NCBI GenBank assembly: GCA_903917505.1
Contig: CAIXAY010000537.1
Span: forward strand, 1 to 5,106
Length of the DNA stretch: 5,106 bases
Reading direction: 5' to 3'
Source: an uncultured beta proteobacterium
GTDB lineage: Bacteria; Pseudomonadota; Gammaproteobacteria; Burkholderiales; Rhodocyclaceae
Position 1 is the stretch's first letter, and each line of letters begins with the position of its first letter. The notes beneath the pieces were generated by a model that was given only the letters and a program-made list of their open reading frames with translations, did no database searches and was not told the origin of the DNA. The translations under genes and the position numbers were made by a program. Shown here one piece after another: positions 1-5,106 of this stretch.

Positions 1-230
1 CCGAGCATCAGCATGATGAGGCTGAGCAGTCCGGGCAGCAGGCCCGGGATCGTGTACGGGTTGATATGCTGTTCTTCAAGCCGGTCCATGCGCACCGACG
101 CGATCAGGATGGCCGCGCCCAGCACCATCCAGCCGACCCCACCTTCGAGGTCGGAACGGGCGATGCGATGCTGTTCGTCGTCCGGCAAAACGGCGGCCGG
201 AGAAGTGTCGGTTGGGCTGGGCTGTGTCAT
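1..230 (-). CDS. TctB-family small membrane subunit of a tripartite tricarboxylate transporter (N-terminal part, runs off left edge)
   Basis: The gene reads leftward from ATG at 228-230 and is cut by the window edge after about 77 residues. Residues 1-30 form a polar, Pro/Asp-rich cytoplasmic tail. A hydrophobic segment follows at about 31-47 (GGVGWMVLGAAILIASVRM), then a short polar loop, then NPYTIPGLLPGLLSLIMLMLG (57-77), which starts a second membrane segment. A Pro-Gly-rich stretch leading into a membrane helix after a short first loop is typical of TctB, the small membrane protein that works with the large permease TctA and the periplasmic binding protein TctC in carboxylate uptake. The start at 230 is preferred because GCAGG lies 6 bases upstream. 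An in-frame ATG at 245 lacks such a site. The start is 22 bases past the hydratase stop, so it is probably the same operon. tctA and tctC are not visible and would be expected to the left. Family assignment is good; the substrate is unknown. Confidence 0.8.
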   Translation of the reverse strand, partial: MTQPSPTDTSPAAVLPDDEQHRIARSDLEGGVGWMVLGAAILIASVRMDRLEEQHINPYTIPGLLPGLLSLIMLML

Positions 231-252
231 GAGGGACCTGCGCATGGATAGG

Positions 253-1011
253 CTATGGGGCTACGCGGACGTTAATACTGCCGAAACGACCGTAGTCGGC
301 GACGGCGGATTGTCCCGGTGAGAGCGGCTGCGAAAGGGTGATGCTTCCCAGCGTGGCGACCTGTCCGGCGACAAGCCCCAGTCCGCGATTCGACAGCGCA
401 TTGGCGAGCCAAACCATGACGCCGAATGGATCGTTTCGCTCTGCGCGAGGAGTCAAGGGCTGGCTGGCGCCGCCGTCGATGCGCAAGTCGACCGTAATGT
501 CGAGCAGGGAGAGATCCCGCCAGTCGTCGAATCGCGCCCCCATGACCAGGCCGCCCTGCATCCCGTTGTCGGCAATATAGATGGGAGCGTCATCCGGCGA
601 ATGGCTGGCTCCCCTGATCCGCGTGGCGGTAATTTCGAGGCAGGTGATCAGCCGACAAGCCTCGGCAACTTCGTCGCCCGTGTAGGGGTTCGCCCTTGCC
701 GGCAGATCGCGCAGCAGTTCGAAGCCAAGTTCGCATTCGACGCGCGGGGCAGCAAATGCCGGTTGCGGCAGGATCGCCGGCGTGACAAACAGGCGCGGGG
801 CGAGGATGCGGCCGACCAGTGCGCCAAGGCCTCCGGCGACTTTCCATCCCGCGACGGGCAGGCCGATGCGCCGGATCATCGCATCCTGGACTGCGGTCGC
901 CTCGGCGGAATCGCGCGGACGCAGGCCCGCGGGCAAGGGGTCGATGACCCGGCCGGCTAGCCACGCCTCGGCCAGCAGGTCCGCGATCTCGGTTATTCTG
1001 TCATTCGTCAT
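253..1011 (-). CDS. 2-keto-4-pentenoate hydratase-like protein (FAH superfamily, MhpD type)
   Basis: A complete 252-residue protein, the usual size of MhpD/TesE-type hydratases and the related 4-oxalocrotonate decarboxylases. These are cytoplasmic enzymes acting on 2-keto-enoic acids with a divalent metal. Visible family marks are GWKVAG at 55-60 (the conserved active-site Lys is K57), the metal-binding E-x-E in RVECELGFEL (E92 and E94), a third acidic ligand in CLEIT (E126), ADNG (147-150) before a Gly-rich GGLVMG turn, WLANALS (201-207) and a GQVATLGSIT strand (216-225). The metal triad and lysine are intact, so it should be active. Known family reactions are hydration of 2-hydroxypenta-2,4-dienoate, 2-oxo acid decarboxylation and C-C bond hydrolysis; sequence alone does not decide between them. 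The start is supported by GAGGA about 10 bases upstream. It begins 22 bases after the SDR stop and ends 22 bases before tctB, which implies cotranscription. The final step of a catabolic route is a reasonable inference. Confidence 0.88.
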   Translation of the reverse strand: MTNDRITEIADLLAEAWLAGRVIDPLPAGLRPRDSAEATAVQDAMIRRIGLPVAGWKVAGGLGALVGRILAPRLFVTPAILPQPAFAAPRVECELGFELLRDLPARANPYTGDEVAEACRLITCLEITATRIRGASHSPDDAPIYIADNGMQGGLVMGARFDDWRDLSLLDITVDLRIDGGASQPLTPRAERNDPFGVMVWLANALSNRGLGLVAGQVATLGSITLSQPLSPGQSAVADYGRFGSINVRVAP

Positions 1012-1033
1012 GGCGTTTCTTTCCTCTGCGGGT

Positions 1034-1822
1034 TTAGAGGCGGCTGATGGTCAACGCGCCATCGAGGTTGAGGACCGAGCCCGTGGCGAAAGCCAGCTTG
1101 CCTTGCGCCAGAGCGCGAACGGCGGCGGCGATGTCCGTCGTTTCGCCCCAGCGTTTGGCCGGCACCAGGCCGCCTTCGATGAGCGCGTCGTATTTTGCGG
1201 CGACGCCGGCCGTCAGGTCGGTGCGGATGATCCCCGGGCGCACTTCGAAGACCGATATTCCTTCGTTCGCCAACCGCACGGCGAAGCCGCTGACCGCCAT
1301 CGACAAGGCGGCCTTCGAGATGCAGTATTCGATCCGATTGAGCGAGACCATCTCGGACGAGCAGGAGGTGATAAAGATCAGCGCCCGCTCCGCCCGGCTT
1401 CTTTGCGCAGCGAGCATCCGCTTGGCAACATTTTGGGCCAGGAAGAAGGTCCCTCGCAAATTGACGCCGAGCACTGCGTCGAAATTGCTTGGTGTGGTTT
1501 CCATCAGATCGAGGCGTTGCGGCGGCGCAATTCCGGCATTGGCCACCAGGAGGTCGACCGGGCCGAGCGCCGTCTCGACGGCATCGAGGACGCGATCGTG
1601 ATCATCCACGTCGCCGACGTTGCCTGCGACATAAAACGCGGCGCCGCCGTGCGCGGTCAGCTTGCCCACTGCCGCCTTCGACACGTCGTCGGCGCGGGTC
1701 CCCGTGATGGCCACGTCGAACCCATCGGCGGCCAAGCCTTCGGCCACTGCCAGGCCGATCCCGCGCCGTCCGCCGGTCACCAGGGCGACGCGGCGCCCAT
1801 TCAGCTGGTTGATCGCATTCAT
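1034..1822 (-). CDS. SDR-family NAD(P)-dependent oxidoreductase (FabG-like, annotated in relatives as 3-ketoacyl-ACP reductase)
   Basis: From the ATG at 1822 this is a 262-residue classical short-chain dehydrogenase. The cofactor motif TGGRRGIG is at 16-23 and NAG at 95-97. The active-site set is N121, S153, Y166 and K170 (YCISK), with PGIIRT at 196-201. The full Asn-Ser-Tyr-Lys tetrad is present. After the second strand the sequence is AITGTR with no acidic residue, which leans towards NADP(H), but this is only a hint. The reaction is alcohol/ketone interconversion. A fatty-acid role is unlikely in this context, so an alcohol or hydroxy-acid intermediate of the local pathway fits better. The frame stays open to an upstream ATG at 1870 (278 residues). 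I prefer 1822 because the Rossmann motif then falls at the usual distance from the N terminus. Neither start has a well-placed Shine-Dalgarno: ACAGG directly abuts the 1822 ATG. It lies downstream of the Gfo/Idh/MocA gene and upstream of the hydratase. Confidence 0.9.
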   Translation of the reverse strand: MNAINQLNGRRVALVTGGRRGIGLAVAEGLAADGFDVAITGTRADDVSKAAVGKLTAHGGAAFYVAGNVGDVDDHDRVLDAVETALGPVDLLVANAGIAPPQRLDLMETTPSNFDAVLGVNLRGTFFLAQNVAKRMLAAQRSRAERALIFITSCSSEMVSLNRIEYCISKAALSMAVSGFAVRLANEGISVFEVRPGIIRTDLTAGVAAKYDALIEGGLVPAKRWGETTDIAAAVRALAQGKLAFATGSVLNLDGALTISRL

Positions 1823-1910
1823 CCTGTCACTGTACGGTCGGTAGTAAGTTGCCTGGAGTGATCGCGGCATCGGTTTTCACGAAACGCTTTCTTCCCGCAA
1901 CGAGTGAAGG

Positions 1911-2903
1911 TCAGAGCGGTTCCGCGTTGTCGCCCGCGAGAATTCTCTCGATCACCCGGGCCGTTCGTGCCGCCGATTCACCGTGGCTCGGGCAGGTGCC
2001 AAGACCGTTCAATTCATCGACGATGGTTTGAATCATTGGCTGCTGAACATGGGGTGGATTGACGATGGGAAACTCGGTCACGTTCGCCGCCCGGGTCAAT
2101 CGGATCGGCCCGAAGGTGAAGGGGTGGAAGGTGATCGAGCCTTCTGTTCCGATGATCTTTGTGACATCAATGATTCGATCGGTGGCAAAACACCAGACGC
2201 CGGTGCCCTGCACCCCGGATTCGAAGGAATAGCTCGCCGTCACCGTGTCGGGCGGCACATAAGCACCCGTCCGGTTGGCGGGAAAACCGCGCGCCTCGGT
2301 CACCTGTCCGAAAAGGAAATCGAGAAGATCGAGCTCATGGCAATTCGTTTCGGAGAATATGCCACCGGCACAGAACGTCGGGTCGACTCGCCACGGCAAA
2401 GCGCCATCGGCCAGATCGGCCTGCGTTGGCAGTCGGTCGAAGTAGTGGGTCGACACCGCACAGACGCGCCCGATCAAACCCTGGTCGAGCAACTCCTTGA
2501 CCTTCAGGAAATAGGGCATGGCGCGCCGATAATGGGCGACGAACAGGGGGACGCCATGGGTACGGCAGGCGTCGACCATCTCGAGGCATTGGGCGTAAGT
2601 CATCGCCATCGGCTTCTCGACATAGACCGCCTTGCCGGCCGCCGCACAGCGCAATACGTAATCGTGATGACTGTCCGGCCGCGTGGCGATATAGACGGCG
2701 TCGATATCGTCCGCTTCGATAATGGCATCGGCATCGCTATGCCAGCGCGGCACCCCGTGCCGGCGCGCGTAATCCTCGGCCAGGGTGGCGTTGCGGCGCA
2801 TTACGGCGACCAGCGCGGAATGGTCGGCTTTGGCGAATCCCGGCCCGCTTTTTTTCTCGGTTACATCGCCGCAACCGATGATGCCCCATCGAATGGTTTT
2901 CAT
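1911..2903 (-). CDS. Gfo/Idh/MocA-family NAD(P)-dependent oxidoreductase
   Basis: A 330-residue protein of usual family length. The N-terminal Rossmann domain opens with RWGIIGCGDV (nucleotide-binding Gly at 7, 10 and 12). YIATRPDSHHDYV (71-83) follows, then the catalytic-lysine motif VEKPMA (E96, K97, P98). The C-terminal alpha/beta domain carries GGIFSETNCHELDLLDFLFG (180-199), equivalent to the family's G-G-x-x-x-D-x-x-x-H-x-x-D signature. H189 and D192 are kept, but the usual Asp four residues before the His is Glu (E185). Characterised members oxidise or reduce a hydroxyl on sugars, cyclitols, C-glycosides, or dihydrodiols and semialdehydes of aromatic catabolism; the substrate here is not determinable. 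The ATG at 2903 is chosen over one five codons upstream (2918), because a strong GGAGG lies 8 bases before it and overlaps the upstream codons. It is the first gene of the leftward operon, behind a promoter covered by a presumed TetR operator. Forty bases separate its stop from the furthest possible SDR start. Confidence 0.9.
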   Translation of the reverse strand: MKTIRWGIIGCGDVTEKKSGPGFAKADHSALVAVMRRNATLAEDYARRHGVPRWHSDADAIIEADDIDAVYIATRPDSHHDYVLRCAAAGKAVYVEKPMAMTYAQCLEMVDACRTHGVPLFVAHYRRAMPYFLKVKELLDQGLIGRVCAVSTHYFDRLPTQADLADGALPWRVDPTFCAGGIFSETNCHELDLLDFLFGQVTEARGFPANRTGAYVPPDTVTASYSFESGVQGTGVWCFATDRIIDVTKIIGTEGSITFHPFTFGPIRLTRAANVTEFPIVNPPHVQQPMIQTIVDELNGLGTCPSHGESAARTARVIERILAGDNAEPL

Positions 2904-2908
2904 GTGAG

Positions 2909-2916
2909 CCCCCTCC
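2909..2916 (-). promoter_or_regulatory. Ribosome binding site of the Gfo/Idh/MocA gene
   Basis: On the minus strand this reads GGAGGGGG, a near-perfect Shine-Dalgarno with GGAGG 8 bases from the ATG at 2903. It decides the start: the in-frame ATG at 2918 lies upstream of it and would place the site inside the coding region. Confidence 0.8.
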
Positions 2917-2941
2917 ATACGTCGTCAGCGGTTTGTCTTTG

Positions 2942-2968
2942 CTGTATGACTAGTTAGTTAACATAACA
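2942..2968 (-). promoter_or_regulatory. Presumed TetR operator, copy 1 (dehydrogenase operon)
   Basis: This 27-base element recurs in inverted orientation at 3982-4008 with only two differences. The uninterrupted shared core, on the strand of the downstream gene, is TGTTAACTAACTAG (2950-2963), flanked by matching TGTT and ATACAG ends. It includes the near-palindrome TAACTAGTCA (four of five pairs). It overlaps the -10 hexamer and predicted start point (about -15 to +12) of the leftward promoter, which is the classic placement for a repressor. The TetR gene lying between the two copies makes it the obvious candidate binder; binding itself is inferred. Confidence 0.75.
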
Positions 2969-2988
2969 GCGAGCCGATCGGGTGTCAA
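2960..2988 (-). promoter_or_regulatory. Sigma70-type promoter of the leftward operon
   Basis: On the minus strand there is a perfect -35 TTGACA (2988-2983), a 17-base spacer and a -10 TATGTT (2965-2960, 4 of 6). The predicted start is near 2953, giving a leader of about 50 bases before the ATG at 2903. The -35 box sits only about 18 bases beyond the tetR stop codon. The presumed operator covers the -10 box. The same hexamers and spacer length occur in the promoter of the flavin oxidoreductase gene. Confidence 0.75.
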
Positions 2989-3006
2989 TTGGTCGAAGCA
3001 ACTTGG

Positions 3007-3735
3007 TCAGGGATTGACGAGCAAGAAACGAAAAACGACTTCGACCGCATGTTTGCGTCGCGCCGCCTTTGATGCGGGGGAGAGCAGATCGTGCTCGAAC
3101 GCGGTGGCCAATGTCGCCGCGTTGGAGAAATAGAAATAGCTCAGCGCGGAAATCGTTATATACAGTTGCAAGGGGTCGATCTTGGGGCGCAGGGTGCCGT
3201 CAGCAGCGCCGGCTCTCAGAAGCTTCGAGAGCGTATCGACGAGCGGCAGATGCAGGCTGCGCAAGCGCTTCGACCGCTTGAGATAGTTCGCTTCGTTCAG
3301 GTTCTCGCCAATCAGGAGGCGTATCAGCAAGGGGTGGCTTTCCAGGTAGTCGAATTTGAACTCGACGAGTTTGCGGATCGCCTCCAGGGGGTTCAAATGC
3401 GCCAGGTCGAGTTCGTGCTCGCAGCGGCGCATGTCGGCATACATGCTTTCGAGCACCTCGAGGTAGAGGTCCTCTTTGCTCTTGAAGAAATAATAGAGCA
3501 TGCCCTTGTTGCAGCCGGAACTCTTGGCGATGGCATCGACGCGAGCCCCCGCCAGGCCTTTGCCGGCGAATTCATCGGCGGCGGCAGCCAGGATTTGCGA
3601 ACGGGTGTTTTCCCCGGGCTTTGGCGCTTGCTCAGCGTCAATCGGGCTTGCCGTTTTCCGAGCCAAAACCGAACCGGCTCGGGCCGCCTTGCGGGGCGGA
3701 ACGCTATCGACTTTCGCCTTGCTGATTTTGCTCAC
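3007..3735 (-). CDS. TetR/AcrR-family transcriptional repressor (RutR/NicS-like C-terminal domain)
   Basis: From GTG at 3735 this is a 242-residue regulator. Residues 1-41 are a basic Lys/Arg/Ala/Pro-rich tail, longer than the usual TetR N terminus and probably disordered. The TetR_N domain runs from about 42 to 90: NTRSQILAAAADEFAGKG (helix 1), then the helix-turn-helix ARVDAIAKSSGCNKGMLYYF and the signature FKSKEDLYLEVL. The helical ligand/dimer domain (about 95-242) contains LLIGENLNEANYLKRS, IDPLQLYITISALSYFYFSN and ATAFEHDL, resembling the C-terminal domain of RutR/NicS-type regulators, several of which control catabolism of nitrogen heterocycles. The start is uncertain: in-frame GTGs at 3771 and 3777 exist without a ribosome site, while 3735 has ACAGG 3 bases upstream and AAGG at 13. 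The gene is flanked by two inverted copies of one operator-like element, each over a neighbour's promoter, so it most likely represses both units and is released by a pathway compound (inference). Confidence 0.9.
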   Translation of the reverse strand: MSKISKAKVDSVPPRKAARAGSVLARKTASPIDAEQAPKPGENTRSQILAAAADEFAGKGLAGARVDAIAKSSGCNKGMLYYFFKSKEDLYLEVLESMYADMRRCEHELDLAHLNPLEAIRKLVEFKFDYLESHPLLIRLLIGENLNEANYLKRSKRLRSLHLPLVDTLSKLLRAGAADGTLRPKIDPLQLYITISALSYFYFSNAATLATAFEHDLLSPASKAARRKHAVEVVFRFLLVNP

Positions 3736-3781
3736 GAGCCTGTCCGAACCTTGTTCTTTGATCCCGAACACTAGCACGCTG

Positions 3782-3811
3782 ATTAACTTGCGTCCACGCC
3801 GGGAAAGACAA
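3782..3811 (-). promoter_or_regulatory. Weak candidate promoter for tetR
   Basis: The minus strand carries TTGTCT (3811-3806, 4 of 6 to the -35 consensus), an 18-base spacer and GTTAAT (3787-3782, 4 of 6 to the -10 consensus). The start would lie near 3775, about 40 bases before the GTG at 3735. Matches this weak arise often by chance. It is listed because it is the best-placed option found and contains no copy of the operator. Confidence 0.25.
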
Positions 3812-3956
3812 CCGCATGAGACAGGCCGGCATCGTGACAGCGAGGATGCCCTGAGAAAAGCCCCGGAAAGGCAGCAGAACCAAGATGGCGGCGCAGGCCC
3901 CACTAGTCTCTCCGCACCCCGGAGGAGGACAGTGGTCTCATCGGCATCGCACCGGC

Positions 3957-3985
3957 TTGACACGCTGGCTTTTCGATGTTATGTT
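3957..3985 (+). promoter_or_regulatory. Sigma70-type promoter of the flavin oxidoreductase gene
   Basis: A perfect -35 TTGACA (3957-3962), exactly 17 bases, then a -10 TATGTT (3980-3985). The predicted start is near 3992, giving a leader of about 52 bases to the TTG at 4044. It has the same hexamers and spacer length as the leftward promoter at 2960-2988, although the spacer sequences differ. The operator-like element begins inside the -10 box and extends past the start point. Confidence 0.78.
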
Positions 3986-4008
3986 GTGTTAACTAACTAG
4001 TTATACAG
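3982..4008 (+). promoter_or_regulatory. Presumed TetR operator, copy 2 (flavin oxidoreductase gene)
   Basis: This is the inverted partner of 2942-2968, matching at 25 of 27 positions. The shared core TGTTAACTAACTAG lies at 3987-4000. This copy contains the perfect 10-base palindrome TAACTAGTTA (3994-4003) preceded by a further TAAC unit. It spans about -10 to +17 of the rightward promoter, so a bound repressor would block promoter opening or escape. It is strikingly AT-rich against its GC-rich surroundings. Confidence 0.78.
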
Positions 4009-4030
4009 ATAAAAAGCACGGCCTATTGCC

Positions 4031-4037
4031 AGGGGAG
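4031..4037 (+). promoter_or_regulatory. Ribosome binding site that fixes a TTG start
   Basis: AGGGGAG ends 6 bases before the TTG at 4044-4046, which is good Shine-Dalgarno spacing. No ATG or GTG lies in frame nearby. The only other in-frame candidate upstream, a TTG at 4026, precedes this site and has none of its own. This supports TTG 4044 as the initiator. Confidence 0.7.
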
Positions 4038-4043
4038 AGAAGA

Positions 4044-5106
4044 TTGAAATTCGGTGACTATGCAAAGATCTCGTCGTTCGCTAGCGTCGCTTCTTTCGAG
4101 GCCTACGCAAGATCGCTCGGGCTTGAGTTTCCGTGCGACGCGCAGATCGAAACGGGAGATTCCGCCCCGCTTGCCCGGCCGTTGACAGTGGCCGGGAAAG
4201 TGCTGTCGAATCGATTCTCCATCCTTCCGATGGAGGGCTGGGATGGCACGGAGGACGGCCGCCCGACCGACAATACGCGCCGCAGATGGGCGAACTTCGG
4301 CCGTAGCGGCGCCAAATTCATCTGGGGCGGCGAAGCCGTTGCGGTGCGTCACGACGGGCGCGCGAATCCCCGTCAACTCTGCCTCACGGCGGCTTCGCAA
4401 TCCGATATCGCCGGCTTGCGCGAACTGTTGATTGCAGCGCATCGCGATCCCGCCGCCGAAAACGCACCCGGCGATCTTTTCATCGGGCTCCAACTCACGC
4501 ATTCGGGACGCTTCTGCCGTCCGAATCCCGGCGGCCGGATGGAACCGATGATCCTGTATCATCACCCCATCCTCGATCGGAAATTCGGCATTTCATCGGA
4601 TCATCCGGTCCTCACTGACGATGCGATCGCCCGTCTGATCGAAGACTACGTGATCGCCGCCAAACGGGCACAAGCGTGTGGCTATGACTTCGTCGATATC
4701 AAGAATTGCCATGGCTATCTCGGACACGAATTCCTGAGCGCCGTGTCGCGTCCGGGCCGCTATGGCGGCAGCCTGGAGAACCGCACCCGCTTCCTGCGCG
4801 AAATCGTCGCCGGCATTCGTGCCGAGGCGCCGGGTCTGCACATCGGCGTGCGCCTCAGCGCCATCGACCTGGTTCCATTCAAGCCCGATCCCGAGGAGTC
4901 CCATGGATCCATCCTCGGCCCTGGGGTGCCGGAATCTTTCGAAGACGCGCTGCCCTACCAATGCGGCTTCGGCACCAAGGCCGACAATCCGGTAGAATTC
5001 GATCTGTCGGAGACCTTCGCCTACTGCCGCGTCCTTGAGGATCTGGGCATCAATCTGCTCAACGTCAGCGGCGGCAGTCCGTACTACAACCCGCATGTGA
5101 CGCGTC
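4044..5106 (+). CDS. NADH:flavin oxidoreductase of the Old Yellow Enzyme / 2,4-dienoyl-CoA reductase family (N-terminal part, runs off right edge)
   Basis: 354 residues of an FMN-dependent TIM-barrel enzyme are visible; the end lies beyond the window. A 45-residue lead precedes the barrel. The first barrel strand carries ILPMEGWDGTEDGRPT (60-75), followed by RSGAKFIWGGEAVAV (87-101), GLQLTHSGRFCRP (148-160; Q150, H153 and R156 in the FMN/active-site region), DIKNCHGYLGHEFLS (218-232), the hallmark RYGGSLENRTRF (239-250), GVRLS with the phosphate-side R270, and NVSGGSPYYNP (340-350). Family members reduce activated C=C bonds with NAD(P)H, and some demethylate or open rings. At the usual His-x-x-His/Asn substrate-anchoring pair only H223 is kept; the first position is K220. 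The region 280-318 (VPFKPDPEE to NPVEF) looks like a long loop. Translation starts at TTG with a good ribosome site. Its own promoter overlaps the presumed TetR operator. The exact substrate is unknown. Confidence 0.9.
   Translation, partial: MKFGDYAKISSFASVASFEAYARSLGLEFPCDAQIETGDSAPLARPLTVAGKVLSNRFSILPMEGWDGTEDGRPTDNTRRRWANFGRSGAKFIWGGEAVAVRHDGRANPRQLCLTAASQSDIAGLRELLIAAHRDPAAENAPGDLFIGLQLTHSGRFCRPNPGGRMEPMILYHHPILDRKFGISSDHPVLTDDAIARLIEDYVIAAKRAQACGYDFVDIKNCHGYLGHEFLSAVSRPGRYGGSLENRTRFLREIVAGIRAEAPGLHIGVRLSAIDLVPFKPDPEESHGSILGPGVPESFEDALPYQCGFGTKADNPVEFDLSETFAYCRVLEDLGINLLNVSGGSPYYNPHVTR

Larger units (their letters stand above)
3736..4043. other. Divergent intergenic region between tetR and the flavin oxidoreductase gene
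   Basis: This is 308 bases without a convincing gene. Its right end holds the rightward promoter (3957-3985), the second operator copy (3982-4008), a leader of about 52 bases and the ribosome site of the TTG start. The left 220 bases show only a weak candidate tetR promoter (3782-3811). The tetR frame stays open upstream to 3963, but its translation is Cys/Ser/Arg-rich and unlike a TetR N terminus, so I treat it as non-coding. No hairpin with a T run, tRNA or riboswitch-like structure was recognised. Confidence 0.7.

Noticed and set aside
782..1861. Long plus-strand reading frame (359 codons) opposite the SDR and the start of the hydratase
   Set aside because: It is antisense to two genes with intact catalytic motifs. 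Its translation is Arg/Ala/His-rich and matches no family I know, as expected for an antisense frame in GC-rich DNA.
1983..2957. Plus-strand reading frame (324 codons) opposite the Gfo/Idh/MocA gene
   Set aside because: It is antisense to a well-supported dehydrogenase, extends through the leftward promoter and operator, and has no recognisable domain.
2989..3008. Direct repeat TTGGTC at 2989-2994 and 3003-3008
   Set aside because: Only six bases, one copy overlaps the tetR stop codon, and there is no dyad symmetry or third copy.
3091..3774. Plus-strand reading frame (227 codons) opposite tetR
   Set aside because: It mirrors the TetR coding sequence, with no motif or upstream promoter of its own.
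3902..3907. Third ACTAGT, as in the operator core, upstream of the rightward promoter
   Set aside because: Only the six-base palindrome matches. The flanking TAAC/GTTA units are absent, so it is not a credible operator.
3736..3963. N-terminal extension of the TetR protein to a GTG at 3963
   Set aside because: The added residues are Cys/Ser/Arg-rich and unlike TetR proteins, and the start would fall within the rightward promoter. The frame is simply open by chance.
3932..4000. 22-codon plus-strand frame from GTG, with a strong GGAGG 6 bases upstream, ending inside the operator
   Set aside because: It lies across the -35 box and upstream of the predicted transcription start, and has no promoter of its own. 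The ribosome-site match is probably chance in purine-rich DNA. It would matter only if a transcript started before 3920.
2942..4008. The inverted repeats as ends of a mobile element carrying tetR
   Set aside because: There is no transposase or target-site duplication. The similarity is confined to promoter and operator positions, which regulatory function explains.
4023..4565. Minus-strand reading frame (180 codons) opposite the flavin oxidoreductase gene
   Set aside because: The plus strand encodes a clear OYE-family protein here; the antisense translation has no family features.

Overview
This window is GC-rich, densely packed bacterial DNA. It looks like a metabolic accessory locus of a proteobacterium, most likely an alpha- or betaproteobacterium. 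The grounds are GC-rich codon use, tripartite tricarboxylate transporter (TTT) content, and an Old Yellow Enzyme-like oxidoreductase beside a TetR regulator; the taxon is an inference. No RNA genes, insertion sequences, CRISPR arrays or phage genes were seen.

Layout. From about 2953 leftward, the minus strand carries a compact presumptive operon. In transcription order it holds a Gfo/Idh/MocA dehydrogenase (2903-1911), a short-chain dehydrogenase (1822-1034), a 2-keto-4-pentenoate hydratase-like enzyme of the FAH superfamily (1011-253), and the start of a TctB-type small membrane subunit of a TTT transporter (230 to the left edge, incomplete). The last two junctions are 22 bases each, and no terminator is evident inside the run. 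To the right, also on the minus strand, lies a TetR-family repressor gene (3735-3007). Divergent from it on the plus strand is an OYE/2,4-dienoyl-CoA-reductase-like FMN oxidoreductase with a TTG start (4044 to the right edge, incomplete).

Regulation. The most striking signal is in the non-coding DNA. A 27-base element with only two differences occurs twice, in opposite orientation, on either side of the tetR gene (2942-2968 and 3982-4008). Each copy overlaps the -10 region and start point of an excellent sigma70-type promoter. Both promoters have a perfect TTGACA, a 17-base spacer and TATGTT. One points left into the dehydrogenase operon and the other right into the flavin oxidoreductase gene. 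The simplest reading is that the TetR protein binds both sites and represses both catabolic units until a pathway ligand appears.

How the genes may work together (inference): a carboxylate-type compound is imported by the TTT transporter. It is then modified by an ene-reductase-like flavoenzyme and two NAD(P)-dependent dehydrogenases. A metal-dependent FAH-fold hydratase or C-C bond enzyme completes the set. No gene identifies the substrate, so the pathway should be treated as an uncharacterised catabolic regulon.
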